A DNA stretch of 64,000 bases from Bradyrhizobium agreste (GTDB taxonomy: Bacteria > Pseudomonadota > Alphaproteobacteria > Rhizobiales > Xanthobacteraceae): NCBI RefSeq assembly GCF_016031625.1, contig NZ_JACCHP010000017.1:1-64000 (forward strand). The letters run 5' to 3'. Made by a program: the position numbers and the translations under genes. Under the pieces are notes generated by a model. That model was not told where the DNA came from and ran no database searches. It saw only the letters and a list, made by a program, of their open reading frames with translations. The stretch's first letter is position 1. Each line of letters opens with the position of its first letter. Positions 14,918 through 24,016 of this stretch are shown one piece after another.

Positions 14918-16228
14918 ATGGCCCTATCGAGAGACCAGGCGGCTCGCGTCCTTCGCCAGGAAGCGGTGGAGGACCAGGCGGGCGGTGATGCTGTCTCCGA
15001 GACATCCGCCCCCGCCGCCGAGCAGCTGCGCGCTCATGTCGCCGAGGAAACGAAGCGTCCGACCCGCGCGCCGGAGAACCCGGTGACCGACAAGCCGCCG
15101 GCGCCCGCGACGGAGGCGCCCGCCGCCGCTACACCCAAATCCGGCAAGCGCAAATTCGTCCTGACCGGCGTCGGCCTCGCCCTGGCGCTCGCCGTTGCCG
15201 GCTATGCCGGCTATTACACGCTGGTCGGCCGCTTCTACATCTCGACCGACGATGCCTATGTCCGCGCCAACAACACCATGCTCGGCGCGCGCGTTGCCGG
15301 CCACATTTCTTCGATCCTCACCGGCGACAACACGCCCGTAAAGGCCGGCGACATCATCTTCCGCATTGACGATGGCGATTACAAAATCGCGGTCGAAGCC
15401 GCCGCGACCAAGATCGCGACCCAGCAGGCCACCATCGATCGCATCGGCCGCCAGGTCGCCGCGCTCGACAGCCAGGTCGCCCAGGCCAAGGCGCAGCTCG
15501 TCTCCGCCGAAGCGGGCCTCAAGCGCGCCGACCTCGATTACGAACGCCAGCAGGCGCTAAGCAGCAAGGGCTTTGCCTCGCGCGCCACCTTCGAAAGCTC
15601 GGAAGCCGGGCGCGACCAGGGCGCCGCCGCGGTCAAGGCTGCAAAGGCCGCCTACGAGGTTGCCGTCAGCAATGTCGACGTGGCCAGAGCGCAGCAGGCC
15701 GAAGCGCAGGCTCAGCTCGGCGAGCTCAAGACGACGCTGGCCAAGGCCGAGCGCGACCTCGGCTTCACCGCGGTGCGCGCGCCGGTCAGCGGCACGTTCT
15801 CGAACCGCCTGGTCAACACCGGCGACTTCGTCGCGGTCGGCCAGCGCCTCGGCAACATCGTGCCGCTGGACGAGGTCTATATCGACGCGAATTTCAAGGA
15901 GACGCAGCTCAAGCGCATCCGTCCGGGACAGCCGGTGACGATCAAGGTCGATGCCTATGGCATGCGCAAGTTCTCCGGCGTGGTCGACAGCATCGCGGCG
16001 GGCGCGGGCTCGGTGTTCACGCTGCTGCCGCCCGACAACGCCACCGGCAATTTCACCAAGATCGTGCAGCGCGTGCCGGTCCGCATCCGCGTGCCCAAAT
16101 CGGTGGCGAAGCAGAACCTGCTCCGCGCCGGCATGTCGGTCTACGCCACCGTCGACACCAACAAGGGCGCTGCTGACGCCGACAGCGAGGTCGACCTCGA
16201 CGATCCCACCGCGATCCATCCGAAGTAG
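14918..16228 (+). CDS. EmrA/HlyD-type membrane fusion protein
   Basis: A 436-residue periplasmic adaptor. A 75-residue Pro/Ala-rich cytosolic region is followed by one membrane segment (about 82-103), the biotinyl-lipoyl-like half motif (STDDAYVRANNTMLGARVAG), a coiled coil (about 160-275) and the second half with DLGFTAVRAPVSGTFSNR. The long acidic N-terminal region is unusual for EmrA. It is followed by the DHA2 transporter gene and preceded by a TetR gene. Together they would form a tripartite drug efflux system with an outer-membrane channel encoded elsewhere. Confidence 0.9.
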   Translation: MALSRDQAARVLRQEAVEDQAGGDAVSETSAPAAEQLRAHVAEETKRPTRAPENPVTDKPPAPATEAPAAATPKSGKRKFVLTGVGLALALAVAGYAGYYTLVGRFYISTDDAYVRANNTMLGARVAGHISSILTGDNTPVKAGDIIFRIDDGDYKIAVEAAATKIATQQATIDRIGRQVAALDSQVAQAKAQLVSAEAGLKRADLDYERQQALSSKGFASRATFESSEAGRDQGAAAVKAAKAAYEVAVSNVDVARAQQAEAQAQLGELKTTLAKAERDLGFTAVRAPVSGTFSNRLVNTGDFVAVGQRLGNIVPLDEVYIDANFKETQLKRIRPGQPVTIKVDAYGMRKFSGVVDSIAAGAGSVFTLLPPDNATGNFTKIVQRVPVRIRVPKSVAKQNLLRAGMSVYATVDTNKGAADADSEVDLDDPTAIHPK

Positions 16229-16277
16229 AGTGGACCAGGCATGAGACGAGACACCCTGGCTGCGAGTGCAAGTGCGC

Positions 16278-16404
16278 TCCCTCTCCCGCTTGCGGGAGAG
16301 GGCTGGGGAGAGGGTGTCTCCTCCAGGGAGACTCCCCAAGAGGAGAAAGCCCTCACCCGCCGCGCTCTTCGAGCGCGTCGACATCTCCCGCAAGCGGGAG
16401 AGGT
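16278..16404. repeat. Palindromic repeat, family E, between the efflux genes
   Basis: CCCTCTCCCGCTTGCGGGAGAGGGC and its partner CATCTCCCGCAAGCGGGAGAGG flank about 75 bases. The element sits between two genes that must be expressed together, so it either post-dates the operon or tunes the ratio of the two products. Confidence 0.7.
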
Positions 16405-16435
16405 AAGAGCCCGCCGCTCCAGTCAGAGCTGACAC

Positions 16436-18022
16436 ATGGCCACCGCCACTACCGCTTCACCTGCCCTGATGGCGGATCCCGCTTCGGAGCGCATTGCGCC
16501 GAAGCGGCTGTTTGCGTTTATCATCATGGTGTTCGGGATGTTCATGTCGATCCTGGACATCCAGATCGTCTCGGCCTCCTTGAGCGAAATCCAGGCCGGC
16601 CTGTCGGCGAGCTCCAGCGAGGTCTCCTGGGTTCAGACCGCCTATCTGATCGCCGAGGTGATCGCGATCCCGCTGTCGGGTTTCCTGTCGCGCGCCTTCG
16701 GCACGCGGCTGTTGTTCGCGATCTCGGCCGCCGGCTTCACCTTCTCGAGCCTGCTCTGCGGCTTCGCCACGACGATCGAGGAGATGATCCTCTGGCGCGC
16801 ACTGCAGGGCTTTCTCGGCGCCGGCATGATCCCGACCGTGTTCGCTTCGGCCTACACCGTCTTCCCGCGCACGAAATTCCACATCGTCGGCCCCATCATC
16901 GGGCTTGTCGCGACCCTGGCCCCAACCATCGGGCCAACGGTCGGCGGCTACATCACCGACGCGATGTCGTGGAACTGGCTGTTCTTCATCAACGTCGTGC
17001 CCGGCATCGGCATTACACTGGGTGTGCTGGCGCTGGTTGATTTCGACGAGCCGCATTTCGAGCTGCTCGACCGCTTCGACTGGTGGGGCCTGCTGTTCAT
17101 GGCCAGCTTCCTCGGCACGCTGGAATACGTGCTGGAGGAAGGCCCGCAATACCAATGGATGCAGGACACGTCGGTCGCGATCTGCGCCTGGATCTGCGCC
17201 ATCTCGGCCATCGCGTTCTTCTGGCGCGTGTTCACGGCGGCGGAGCCGATCGTCAATCTGCGCACCTTCTCCGACCGCAATTTCGCCGTCGGATGCACGC
17301 TACAATTCTGCATCGGCATCGGTCTCTACGGCCTGACCTACATCTATCCGCGCTATCTCGCCGAAGTGCGCGGCTACAGCGCGCTGATGATCGGCGATAC
17401 CATGTTCGTCTCCGGCATCACCATGTTCCTGGTCGCGCCGCTGGTCGGCCGGCTCATGGCCAAGCTCGACATGCGCTACATGATCGCATTCGGCCTCATC
17501 GTGTTCGCGATCGGCTCGTACCAGATGACCTGGATCACCCGCGATTACGATTTCTACGAGCTGCTGGTGCCGCAGATCCTGCGCGGCATCGGCATGATGT
17601 TCGCGATGGTCCCGACCAACAACGTCGCACTCGGCACGCTGGCACCTGACAAGGTGAAGAACGCGAGCGGTGTGTTCAACCTGATGCGCAATCTCGGCGG
17701 CGCGCTCGGCCTCGCCGTCATCAACACCGTGCTCAACGACCGCACCGACCTGCATATCACCCGTCTGCAGGAGCGCGTGACCTGGGGCAACGCGAACGCG
17801 ACCGAAACCCTGAGCATGTTCATGCAGAAATTTCAGGGACTTGGCGATTCCACGCTGATGGCCATGAAGCAGCTTTCCCAGCTGGTTCATCGCCAAGCCG
17901 TGGTGATGAGCTTTGGCGATGCCTTTTTCATGCTGACGCTGTTCTATCTCGCCCTCAGCTTCCTGGTCGTGCTGCTGAAGAGGCCGCCGTCGCCGTTCGG
18001 CGCCGGCGGCGACGCGCACTAA
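16436..18022 (+). CDS. EmrB-type multidrug transporter (DHA2, MFS)
   Basis: A 528-residue inner-membrane transporter with about 14 predicted membrane segments. The start region KRLFAFIIMVFGMFMSILDIQIVSASL carries the conserved LDxxIVxxAL motif of DHA2 exporters, and motif C is visible as GLVATLAPTIGPTVGGYI. It works with the fusion protein encoded upstream to expel hydrophobic compounds using the proton gradient. Regulation is expected through the TetR repressor. The substrate is unknown. Confidence 0.92.
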   Translation: MATATTASPALMADPASERIAPKRLFAFIIMVFGMFMSILDIQIVSASLSEIQAGLSASSSEVSWVQTAYLIAEVIAIPLSGFLSRAFGTRLLFAISAAGFTFSSLLCGFATTIEEMILWRALQGFLGAGMIPTVFASAYTVFPRTKFHIVGPIIGLVATLAPTIGPTVGGYITDAMSWNWLFFINVVPGIGITLGVLALVDFDEPHFELLDRFDWWGLLFMASFLGTLEYVLEEGPQYQWMQDTSVAICAWICAISAIAFFWRVFTAAEPIVNLRTFSDRNFAVGCTLQFCIGIGLYGLTYIYPRYLAEVRGYSALMIGDTMFVSGITMFLVAPLVGRLMAKLDMRYMIAFGLIVFAIGSYQMTWITRDYDFYELLVPQILRGIGMMFAMVPTNNVALGTLAPDKVKNASGVFNLMRNLGGALGLAVINTVLNDRTDLHITRLQERVTWGNANATETLSMFMQKFQGLGDSTLMAMKQLSQLVHRQAVVMSFGDAFFMLTLFYLALSFLVVLLKRPPSPFGAGGDAH

Positions 18023-18123
18023 TTTGCAACACTCATCCGTGATCTCGCACGGGCCCCGTTGCAATCGGCTGGCGACACATCTATAAAGCGCATCTCATTC
18101 ATTCGAACCGGGGAGAGATTTGC

Positions 18124-18210
18124 ATGATTTCGTTGCAATCGCAGATCGTACGCCCGCGCTCGATGATGACCTCGATCACGTTCTGGCTCGGTATGTACGC
18201 GGCCTGCTAG
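18124..18210 (+). CDS. Possible 28-residue peptide
   Basis: ATG at 18124 is preceded by GGGGAGAG with six bases of spacing and opens a short frame (MISLQSQIVRPRSMMTSITF then WLGMYAAC) ending at TAG. A longer 63-codon frame overlaps from a TTG at 18120 to 18311 but has worse spacing. The short peptide has a basic N-terminus and a hydrophobic C-terminus. A UUCG-loop hairpin follows at 18310-18342. Confidence 0.35.
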   Translation: MISLQSQIVRPRSMMTSITFWLGMYAAC

Positions 18211-18309
18211 AGGCCTCTTCCGCCAGCTTCGATCGGGCCAAGGTTTTGGCCCAGCGTCCCGATCGCTTCGTTTCCGAAGTCAAATCCCAAGTCAAAGTCA
18301 GTCTTACGT

Positions 18310-18342
18310 GACGCCGTTGCGGCCTTCGGGCCGCATTGCGTC
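18310..18342 (+). terminator. UUCG-tetraloop hairpin before the ABC exporter gene
   Basis: GCGGCC-TTCG-GGCCGC is capped by the extra stable tetraloop, and outer bases GACGC and GCGTC can also pair. No T-run follows, so it may be a weak terminator, an attenuator or an mRNA stabiliser. Confidence 0.4.
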
Positions 18343-18350
18343 CATCGATG

Positions 18351-20183
18351 GAGCCGGCGCGCGCGAAGCGGCCGGATGATGCCATGACCGCTCTGTCCAA
18401 GAAGCCCACGGCGATTCGCGTCGTGCTGCCCTTCGTGTTCAAGCACTGGCTGAAGCAGCCGGGGCGCGGCCTCGTCGTGGCCGGCGGCCTATTGGGCGCG
18501 ACCGCTGCCGATCTGTTCATGCCGGTCTTCTCCGGACACCTGATCGATGCGCTGACCCGCGGTCCGTCCGACCCCGATGCGCGGCACGCGGCGCTGGTCG
18601 CGTTCGGCGCCATCGTGGCGCTGGGTGCGGCCTCGATGGTGCTGCGGCTCGCGGGATTGCAGGCGATCGTGCCGTTCACGCTGCAGATCATGTCCGAGGT
18701 CGCGCAGGAGGCGTTCACGCGCGTGCAGCGCCTCTCGACCGACTGGCACGCGAACTCCTTCGCCGGCTCCACGGTCCGCAAGATCACCCGCGGCATGTGG
18801 GCGCTCGACCTGCTCAACGACACGCTGCTGCTCGCGCTGCTGCCCTCGTTCGTCGTTCTGATCGGCTCGATGATCCTGCTCGGCGTGCACTGGGCCTCGC
18901 TCGGCGCGGTGATCGCGCTCGGCGCGCTGGCCTATGTCACGATGACGGTGCTGTTCTCGACCCGCTACATCGCGCCGGCCGCGCGGGTCTCCAACGCATG
19001 GGACACCAAGGTCGGCGGCACGCTGGCGGATGCGCTGACCTGCAATGCTGTGGTGAAATCCTTCGGCGCGGAGCTGCGCGAGGATGCGCGGCTCGCCCGC
19101 GTCATCAAGCGCTGGGGTGTGCGGGTGCGGCGGACGTGGTTTCGCTACAACTACACCGCCATGGCGCAGCTCACGCTGCTGCTGACCTTGCGCGCCTCGG
19201 TGATCGGCGGCTCCGTGTTGCTGTGGGTCTCCGGCTACGCCTCGCCCGGCGACGTGACGTATGTGCTGACGAGCTATTACGTGATCCATGCCTATTTGCG
19301 CGACGTCGGCATGCACATCAACAACCTCCAGCGCTCGGTCAATGACATGGAGGAGCTGGTGGCGATCCACGACGAGCCGATCGGCATCGCCGATGCGCCC
19401 CACGCGCAGCCGATCGCGATCGCGGGCGGCGAGATCGTGTTCGACGACGTCTTGTTTCAATACGGCGGCCATCGCACGCCGCTCTATGACGGGCTGTCGC
19501 TGACGATCCGCGCCGGCGAGCGGGTCGGCCTGGTCGGCCGCTCCGGCTCCGGCAAGACCACGTTCGTGAAGCTGGTGCAGCGGCTCTACGACGTCAGCGG
19601 CGGCCGGGTGCTGATCGACGGGCAGGACATCGCGCTGGCCACGCAGCAATCGCTGCGCAGCCAGATCGCGATCGTGCAGCAGGAGCCGATCCTGTTTCAC
19701 CGCACGCTCGCCGAGAACATCGCCTATGGCCGGCCCGGCGCCAGCCTGGAAGCGATCGAGCAGGCGGCGCGGCTTGCCAATGCGCACGAATTCATCCTGC
19801 GCCTGCCGAAGGGTTACGGCACCCTGGTCGGCGAGCGCGGCGTGAAATTGTCGGGCGGCGAGCGGCAGCGCGTGGCACTGGCGCGCGCCTTCCTGGCGGA
19901 TGCGCCGGTGCTGATCCTGGACGAGGCGACATCGAGCCTCGATTCGGAATCCGAGGCGCTGATCCAGGAGGCGATGGAGCGGCTGATGCAGGGCCGCACC
20001 TCGATCGTGATCGCGCACCGGCTGTCGACGGTGAAGAGCCTCGATCGCATCCTGGTGTTCGATCGCGGCGAGATCGTCGAGCAGGGCACGCATGCCGCGC
20101 TCGCGCGCAAGCCGGACGGCATCTATCGCAGCCTGTTCGAGCGCCAGGTGGTGGAGCTCGGACAGATCGCAGCAGCGGAATGA
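18351..20183 (+). CDS. ABC exporter, fused permease and ATPase
   Basis: A half-size ABC exporter of about 610 residues. The membrane domain (about 25-330) has six hydrophobic segments. The ATPase domain shows Walker A GRSGSGKTT, signature LSGGERQR, Walker B VLILDEATSSLD and the H-loop IAHRLST. It would act as a homodimer. An ATG at 18384 (MTALSKKPTAIRVVLPF) is an equally likely start, and a TTG at 18336 overlaps the hairpin. A MATE gene follows after 52 bases, so the two may form an export operon. The substrate (lipid, peptide or drug) cannot be read from the sequence. Confidence 0.88.
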   Translation, partial: EPARAKRPDDAMTALSKKPTAIRVVLPFVFKHWLKQPGRGLVVAGGLLGATAADLFMPVFSGHLIDALTRGPSDPDARHAALVAFGAIVALGAASMVLRLAGLQAIVPFTLQIMSEVAQEAFTRVQRLSTDWHANSFAGSTVRKITRGMWALDLLNDTLLLALLPSFVVLIGSMILLGVHWASLGAVIALGALAYVTMTVLFSTRYIAPAARVSNAWDTKVGGTLADALTCNAVVKSFGAELREDARLARVIKRWGVRVRRTWFRYNYTAMAQLTLLLTLRASVIGGSVLLWVSGYASPGDVTYVLTSYYVIHAYLRDVGMHINNLQRSVNDMEELVAIHDEPIGIADAPHAQPIAIAGGEIVFDDVLFQYGGHRTPLYDGLSLTIRAGERVGLVGRSGSGKTTFVKLVQRLYDVSGGRVLIDGQDIALATQQSLRSQIAIVQQEPILFHRTLAENIAYGRPGASLEAIEQAARLANAHEFILRLPKGYGTLVGERGVKLSGGERQRVALARAFLADAPVLILDEATSSLDSESEALIQEAMERLMQGRTSIVIAHRLSTVKSLDRILVFDRGEIVEQGTHAALARKPDGIYRSLFERQVVELGQIAAAE

Positions 20184-20235
20184 CGCGCGTGGCCGGCGGA
20201 CGAATGCCGGCCACGTCGGCAGAGGATGGAAAGAG

Positions 20236-21636
20236 ATGAAAGACCTGACACACGGCTCCATCGTGAGACATATCCTGATCATGACCCCGCCGATCATGGC
20301 CGGCATGATCTCGATCATGGTCTGCCAGCTGGTCGACCTGTACTTCGTCTCAGGTCTGGGCGGTGCCGCCGTCGCGGGCGTCGCTGCGGCCGGCAATGCC
20401 GGCTTCCTCGTCAACGGGCTGATGCAGGTGCTCGGCGTCGGCGCGGGGGCGCTGATCGCGCATGCCGTGGGGCGCAAGGACCGGCCGGACGCGAACCTGG
20501 TCTTCAATCAGGGAATGGTGCTGTCGGTGCTGTTCGCCCTGTTGACCCTGGTCGCAGGTGCCGCGCTGTCGCGCGCCTACATGCGTTCGATCGCCGCGGA
20601 TCAAGCCACGATCGAGGCCGGGACCACTTATCTGCTATGGTTCATGCCGGCGCTCGCGTTGCAGTTCGCGACGCAGGTGATGGGAGCTGCGTTGCGCGCC
20701 ACCGGGATTGTACGTCCCATCATGCTGGTGCAGGCGCTCGCTGTCGCCATCAATATCGCACTGGCGCCGGTGCTGATCTCGGGCTGGGGCACCGGCCATG
20801 CGCTCGGCGTCGCCGGCGCGGGGCTGGCGAGCTCGATCGCAGTCGCCGTCGGCGTGCTGATGCTGCTGGTCCATTTCCGCAAGGTCGAGCGCTATGTCGC
20901 CTTCAACGCGGCGCAGTGGCGTCCGCAACCGCGGCACCTGATGCGCATCCTCAATGTCGGCCTGCCGGCCGGCGGCGAGTTTGCAATGATGTTCATCTTC
21001 ATGGCGGTGGTCTATTACGTGCTGCGCGACTTCGGCGCGGCGGCGCAGGCCGGCTTCGGCATCGGGCAGCGTGTGCTCGGACTGATCCACATGCCGGCGC
21101 TCGCGATTGCGCTGGCGGCAGCGCCCATCGCCGGCCAGAATTTCGGCGCCGCCAATGCCGCGCGGGTGCGGGAAACCTTCGTCAAGACGGCGCTGCTCAC
21201 CAGCGTCGTGGCGGTCGGCTTCATGATCCTCGCGCAACTCAAGCCGGAGCTGCTGCTGGCCGGATTCTCCAACGACCGGGAGACGATGGAGATCGCCTTC
21301 CTGTTCCTGCGGATCATCTCGCTCAATATGGTGGCGCAGGGCCTCATCTTCACCTGCTCCAGCATGTTCCAGGGGCTCGGCAACACCAGGCCTGTGCTGG
21401 TGAGCTCGGTGACGCGCGTGTTCACTTATTCGCTGCCGGCGCTCTGGCTGTCGACGCGGCCCGGCTTCCGCATCGAGCACGTCTGGTATCTCTCGATCGC
21501 GGCGACGACGCTGCAGGCCGGCTTGAGCCTGTGGTTGCTGCGCCGCGAGTTCGGCAAGCGCTTCGCGTCGCAGGACCAGGCCGCGGCGTCAGTGGAAGCC
21601 GGGCCAGTCGCGCCTCCCGTCCGCGCTCCCGCGTAG
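20236..21636 (+). CDS. MATE-family multidrug transporter
   Basis: A 466-residue membrane protein with about 12 hydrophobic segments arranged as two similar halves, as in NorM-type MATE exporters that use Na+ or H+ gradients. Characteristic blocks are HGSIVRHILIMTPPIMAGMI at the start and the second-half repeat HLMRILNVGLPAGGEFAMMF. The start at 20236 follows an AGAGGATGGAAAG ribosome binding region. It is 52 bases downstream of the ABC exporter gene. Substrate unknown. Confidence 0.88.
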   Translation: MKDLTHGSIVRHILIMTPPIMAGMISIMVCQLVDLYFVSGLGGAAVAGVAAAGNAGFLVNGLMQVLGVGAGALIAHAVGRKDRPDANLVFNQGMVLSVLFALLTLVAGAALSRAYMRSIAADQATIEAGTTYLLWFMPALALQFATQVMGAALRATGIVRPIMLVQALAVAINIALAPVLISGWGTGHALGVAGAGLASSIAVAVGVLMLLVHFRKVERYVAFNAAQWRPQPRHLMRILNVGLPAGGEFAMMFIFMAVVYYVLRDFGAAAQAGFGIGQRVLGLIHMPALAIALAAAPIAGQNFGAANAARVRETFVKTALLTSVVAVGFMILAQLKPELLLAGFSNDRETMEIAFLFLRIISLNMVAQGLIFTCSSMFQGLGNTRPVLVSSVTRVFTYSLPALWLSTRPGFRIEHVWYLSIAATTLQAGLSLWLLRREFGKRFASQDQAAASVEAGPVAPPVRAPA

Positions 21637-21687
21637 CGAAACTGACCTTTCTCCCCACGGCTCCCGCCAGCTTGCGGCGCCGTGGGG

Positions 21688-22431
21688 TTAATGCGCGCCG
21701 ATGCTGTTCCAGACGAGCGTGAGGCCCGACAGAAACAAGAGGCCGAGCACGACATCGCCGAAATGCTTGTCGTTCAGCGCGTGATAGACGCGCGCGCCCG
21801 CCCATGCGCCGATCAGGGTGCCCGGAAACGCGACGGCTGCGAGCCCGACCACCTTGAAGGCGACGAGGCCCGAGGCGGTCTGCAACACCAGCGCGGTGGC
21901 GAGCACCGTGAAGTTAAAGAGCTGGAAGATGCCGCGCCGCTCGTGCTTGCTCCAGCCGCGGATGTTGGCCCACAGGATCGGCAGCGGGCCGGACAGCCCG
22001 GCAAGTCCGCCCAGAATGCCGCCGGCAAAGCCGATCGCGCCGTCGGCGATCCGGCCGCCGAACTTGAAGGCGAGCGGCCGCTTGTTCAGATAGAGCGCCG
22101 TGGAGAAAATCAGGATCAGCACGCCGACGCTCAGCTTGAACACCTCCGGATCCGCGGAGGCGACCATCATGGTCCCGAGCGGCACGCCGATCAGTCCACC
22201 GATCAGGAACGGCCAGACCAGCGAGAGATCGAAATTCTTCCACATCGAGGGCAGCGTCGAGGTCTGCGCGATCACCGAGCAGATCAGCACCAAGGGCACC
22301 GCGAGCGAGGGCGGCAGCACGTAGAGCCAGATGCCGAGCGCCATCAGCGCCGTGCCGAAACCGGCCAGTCCCGAGACGAAGCCGCCGGCGAGCGCGCCGA
22401 GCAGCAGCAGGACGTAGGTGAGCGTTTCCAA
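21688..22431 (-). CDS. TauE/SafE (TSUP) family permease
   Basis: A 247-residue membrane protein with about eight hydrophobic segments in two repeated halves. The N-terminal LGALAGGFVSGLAGFGTALM and the second-half GFAGGILGGLAGLSGPLPIL repeats are typical of TSUP permeases, which move sulfite, sulfonates or other organosulfur anions. It is convergent with the MATE gene and stands alone, so no substrate is suggested by context. Confidence 0.88.
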   Translation of the reverse strand: METLTYVLLLLGALAGGFVSGLAGFGTALMALGIWLYVLPPSLAVPLVLICSVIAQTSTLPSMWKNFDLSLVWPFLIGGLIGVPLGTMMVASADPEVFKLSVGVLILIFSTALYLNKRPLAFKFGGRIADGAIGFAGGILGGLAGLSGPLPILWANIRGWSKHERRGIFQLFNFTVLATALVLQTASGLVAFKVVGLAAVAFPGTLIGAWAGARVYHALNDKHFGDVVLGLLFLSGLTLVWNSIGAH

Positions 22432-22567
22432 CGGATGGTCCTTCGCAAGGGGCGATGCCGAACGGTTGATCGCACGGCTCGCATAACATGCCTGCCGCCA
22501 TCGAGGTCAATCCATGCCGCACGCAAGCGTGATCTGCGGGCGCTCCATCGCCGTCATCGTCAATGAC

Positions 22568-23938
22568 CTAGACGATCTGCCTGATGTCGGCCGGCTTCTG
22601 CAGCGCGCCGACCAGGATGCGCAGCGCTTGCGTCAATTCCGATCTGTTCCGGGCCGCGCCGAGTGAGACGCGTGCTGCATGCGGCGGTGCCCCGTCGACG
22701 GTGAAGGCATCGCCGGCGACGACCGCAAGCCCATTCCGCAGAAGATGCGCGGCGAGATCGGGCTTCTCCTCCGGCAGTCGCAGCCACAGATGATGCGCCG
22801 CGGGCCTCGCGAGGAACTGAAAGCCTTTCAGCGCGCGTTGCGCGAGCTGCTGACGGCCGACCGCTTCGTTGCGGATGGCGCTGATGATGCGGTCGGCAAC
22901 GCCGTTTTCGATCCAATGCGTCACCAGCGCGACCATCAGGGGCGCCGGCATCTGCACGGTCGCCTGCAGGGAGGCGCGCATGTGCCGCTGCGCGCTGCTG
23001 TCGGGCGTCACCAGGTAGGCAACGCGCAGCGCCGGCGCGATGCATTTCGACAGCGTGGTCGCAAGATAGGTCCGCTCCGGAATGAGGTTCGCGATCGGCG
23101 AGGCCGAGCGGTCGAGCAGCCCGTAGGCATCGTCCTCGATCAGAACGGTGCCGGCATCGCGGATGATCTTCGCGATGGCGCTGCGCCGCTCGGCGGAAAG
23201 CGTTGCTGTGGTCGGATTGTGCAACGTCGGAATAAGATAAACGGCCTTCGGCTTGTGCACGCGGCACGCCTTTGCCAGCGCATCCGGCAGGATGCCGTCC
23301 TCATCCATGGGGACACCGACGAGCTTGACGCCGAGCAGTGCCGCGGCGGCCTTGATGCCAGGGAAGGTGAGCGCTTCGGTCAGCACGGTTTCGCCGGGCC
23401 GCGCAAGGTGGGCGAGCAGGTTGAAGAGGATCGTCTGAGCGCCGGGAAAGATCACCAGCCTGTCGGCCTGCGCATGCGGAACGCGGGCACGCATCCAGCG
23501 CGCCGCGACCTCGCGCTCATGCGCGCTGCCGCCGGGCGGCTGGTAGTTGAGATACGCCGTCAGGCCCGATTGCGCGCGGAGCGCTTCCAGTCCGGCGAGG
23601 ATGCGCTCGTCGAGCTGCGCCTCCAGAGGGTGCGGCGGCACGTTCATCGACAGGTCGATCGCGACCGGGTGCGGCAGGTCGACCGCGCGCCGCGCGCTGG
23701 TCTCCGACACGAACGAGCCCTGTCCGACACGGGCTTCCATGATGCCGCGGCGCCGCGCCTCGCTGTAGGCACGCGTCACCGTGGTGAGGTCGATGCCGAG
23801 TGCTTTTGCCAGGGCGCGCTGCGTCGGCAGCTGTTGACCGCGCACCAGCCTGCCGGCGGCGATGTCGGCCTCCATGGCCTCGACGATGCGCTGGTAGCGT
23901 GGGCCCGAAAGCTCCGAGATTGTAGGGATCCAGTCCAT
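22568..23938 (-). CDS. MocR-type regulator (GntR HTH plus aminotransferase domain)
   Basis: A 456-residue regulator. The N-terminal winged helix (about 10-75: YQRIVEAMEADIAAGRL, QQLPTQRALAKALGIDLTTV) is GntR type, and the rest is a class I aminotransferase fold with the PLP lysine in TTLSKCIAPALRVAYL. Such proteins usually bind PLP as a sensor and need not catalyse transamination. The gene is divergent from a DUF983 gene with 78 bases between starts, which hold two direct repeats likely to be its binding sites. The target pathway is not obvious because no vitamin B6 or amino acid gene lies next to it. Confidence 0.88.
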   Translation of the reverse strand: MDWIPTISELSGPRYQRIVEAMEADIAAGRLVRGQQLPTQRALAKALGIDLTTVTRAYSEARRRGIMEARVGQGSFVSETSARRAVDLPHPVAIDLSMNVPPHPLEAQLDERILAGLEALRAQSGLTAYLNYQPPGGSAHEREVAARWMRARVPHAQADRLVIFPGAQTILFNLLAHLARPGETVLTEALTFPGIKAAAALLGVKLVGVPMDEDGILPDALAKACRVHKPKAVYLIPTLHNPTTATLSAERRSAIAKIIRDAGTVLIEDDAYGLLDRSASPIANLIPERTYLATTLSKCIAPALRVAYLVTPDSSAQRHMRASLQATVQMPAPLMVALVTHWIENGVADRIISAIRNEAVGRQQLAQRALKGFQFLARPAAHHLWLRLPEEKPDLAAHLLRNGLAVVAGDAFTVDGAPPHAARVSLGAARNRSELTQALRILVGALQKPADIRQIV

Positions 23939-23962
23939 GCAATTAGGGCTATAACCTTTGAA

Positions 23963-23992
23963 TGTATGGATGCAAGATATTATTGTATGGAT
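23963..23992. promoter_or_regulatory. Two direct repeats, probable MocR binding site
   Basis: TGTATGGAT occurs at 23963-23971 and 23984-23992, in the same orientation and 21 bases apart, two helical turns. MocR regulators are known to bind paired direct repeats. The pair lies in the gap between the regulator and the DUF983 gene. Confidence 0.65.
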
Positions 23993-24016
23993 CGTCGAAA
24001 AGGAAGAGGTGTGGTC

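Noticed and set aside
18120..18311. 63-codon frame from a TTG codon overlapping the 28-codon peptide
   Set aside because: The Shine-Dalgarno sequence is only two bases from the TTG, whereas the ATG at 18124 in another frame is well spaced.
18489..20507. A 672-codon minus-strand frame opposite the ABC exporter
   Set aside because: The exporter has all ABC motifs on the plus strand; the antisense frame is His/Arg/Gln-rich and featureless.
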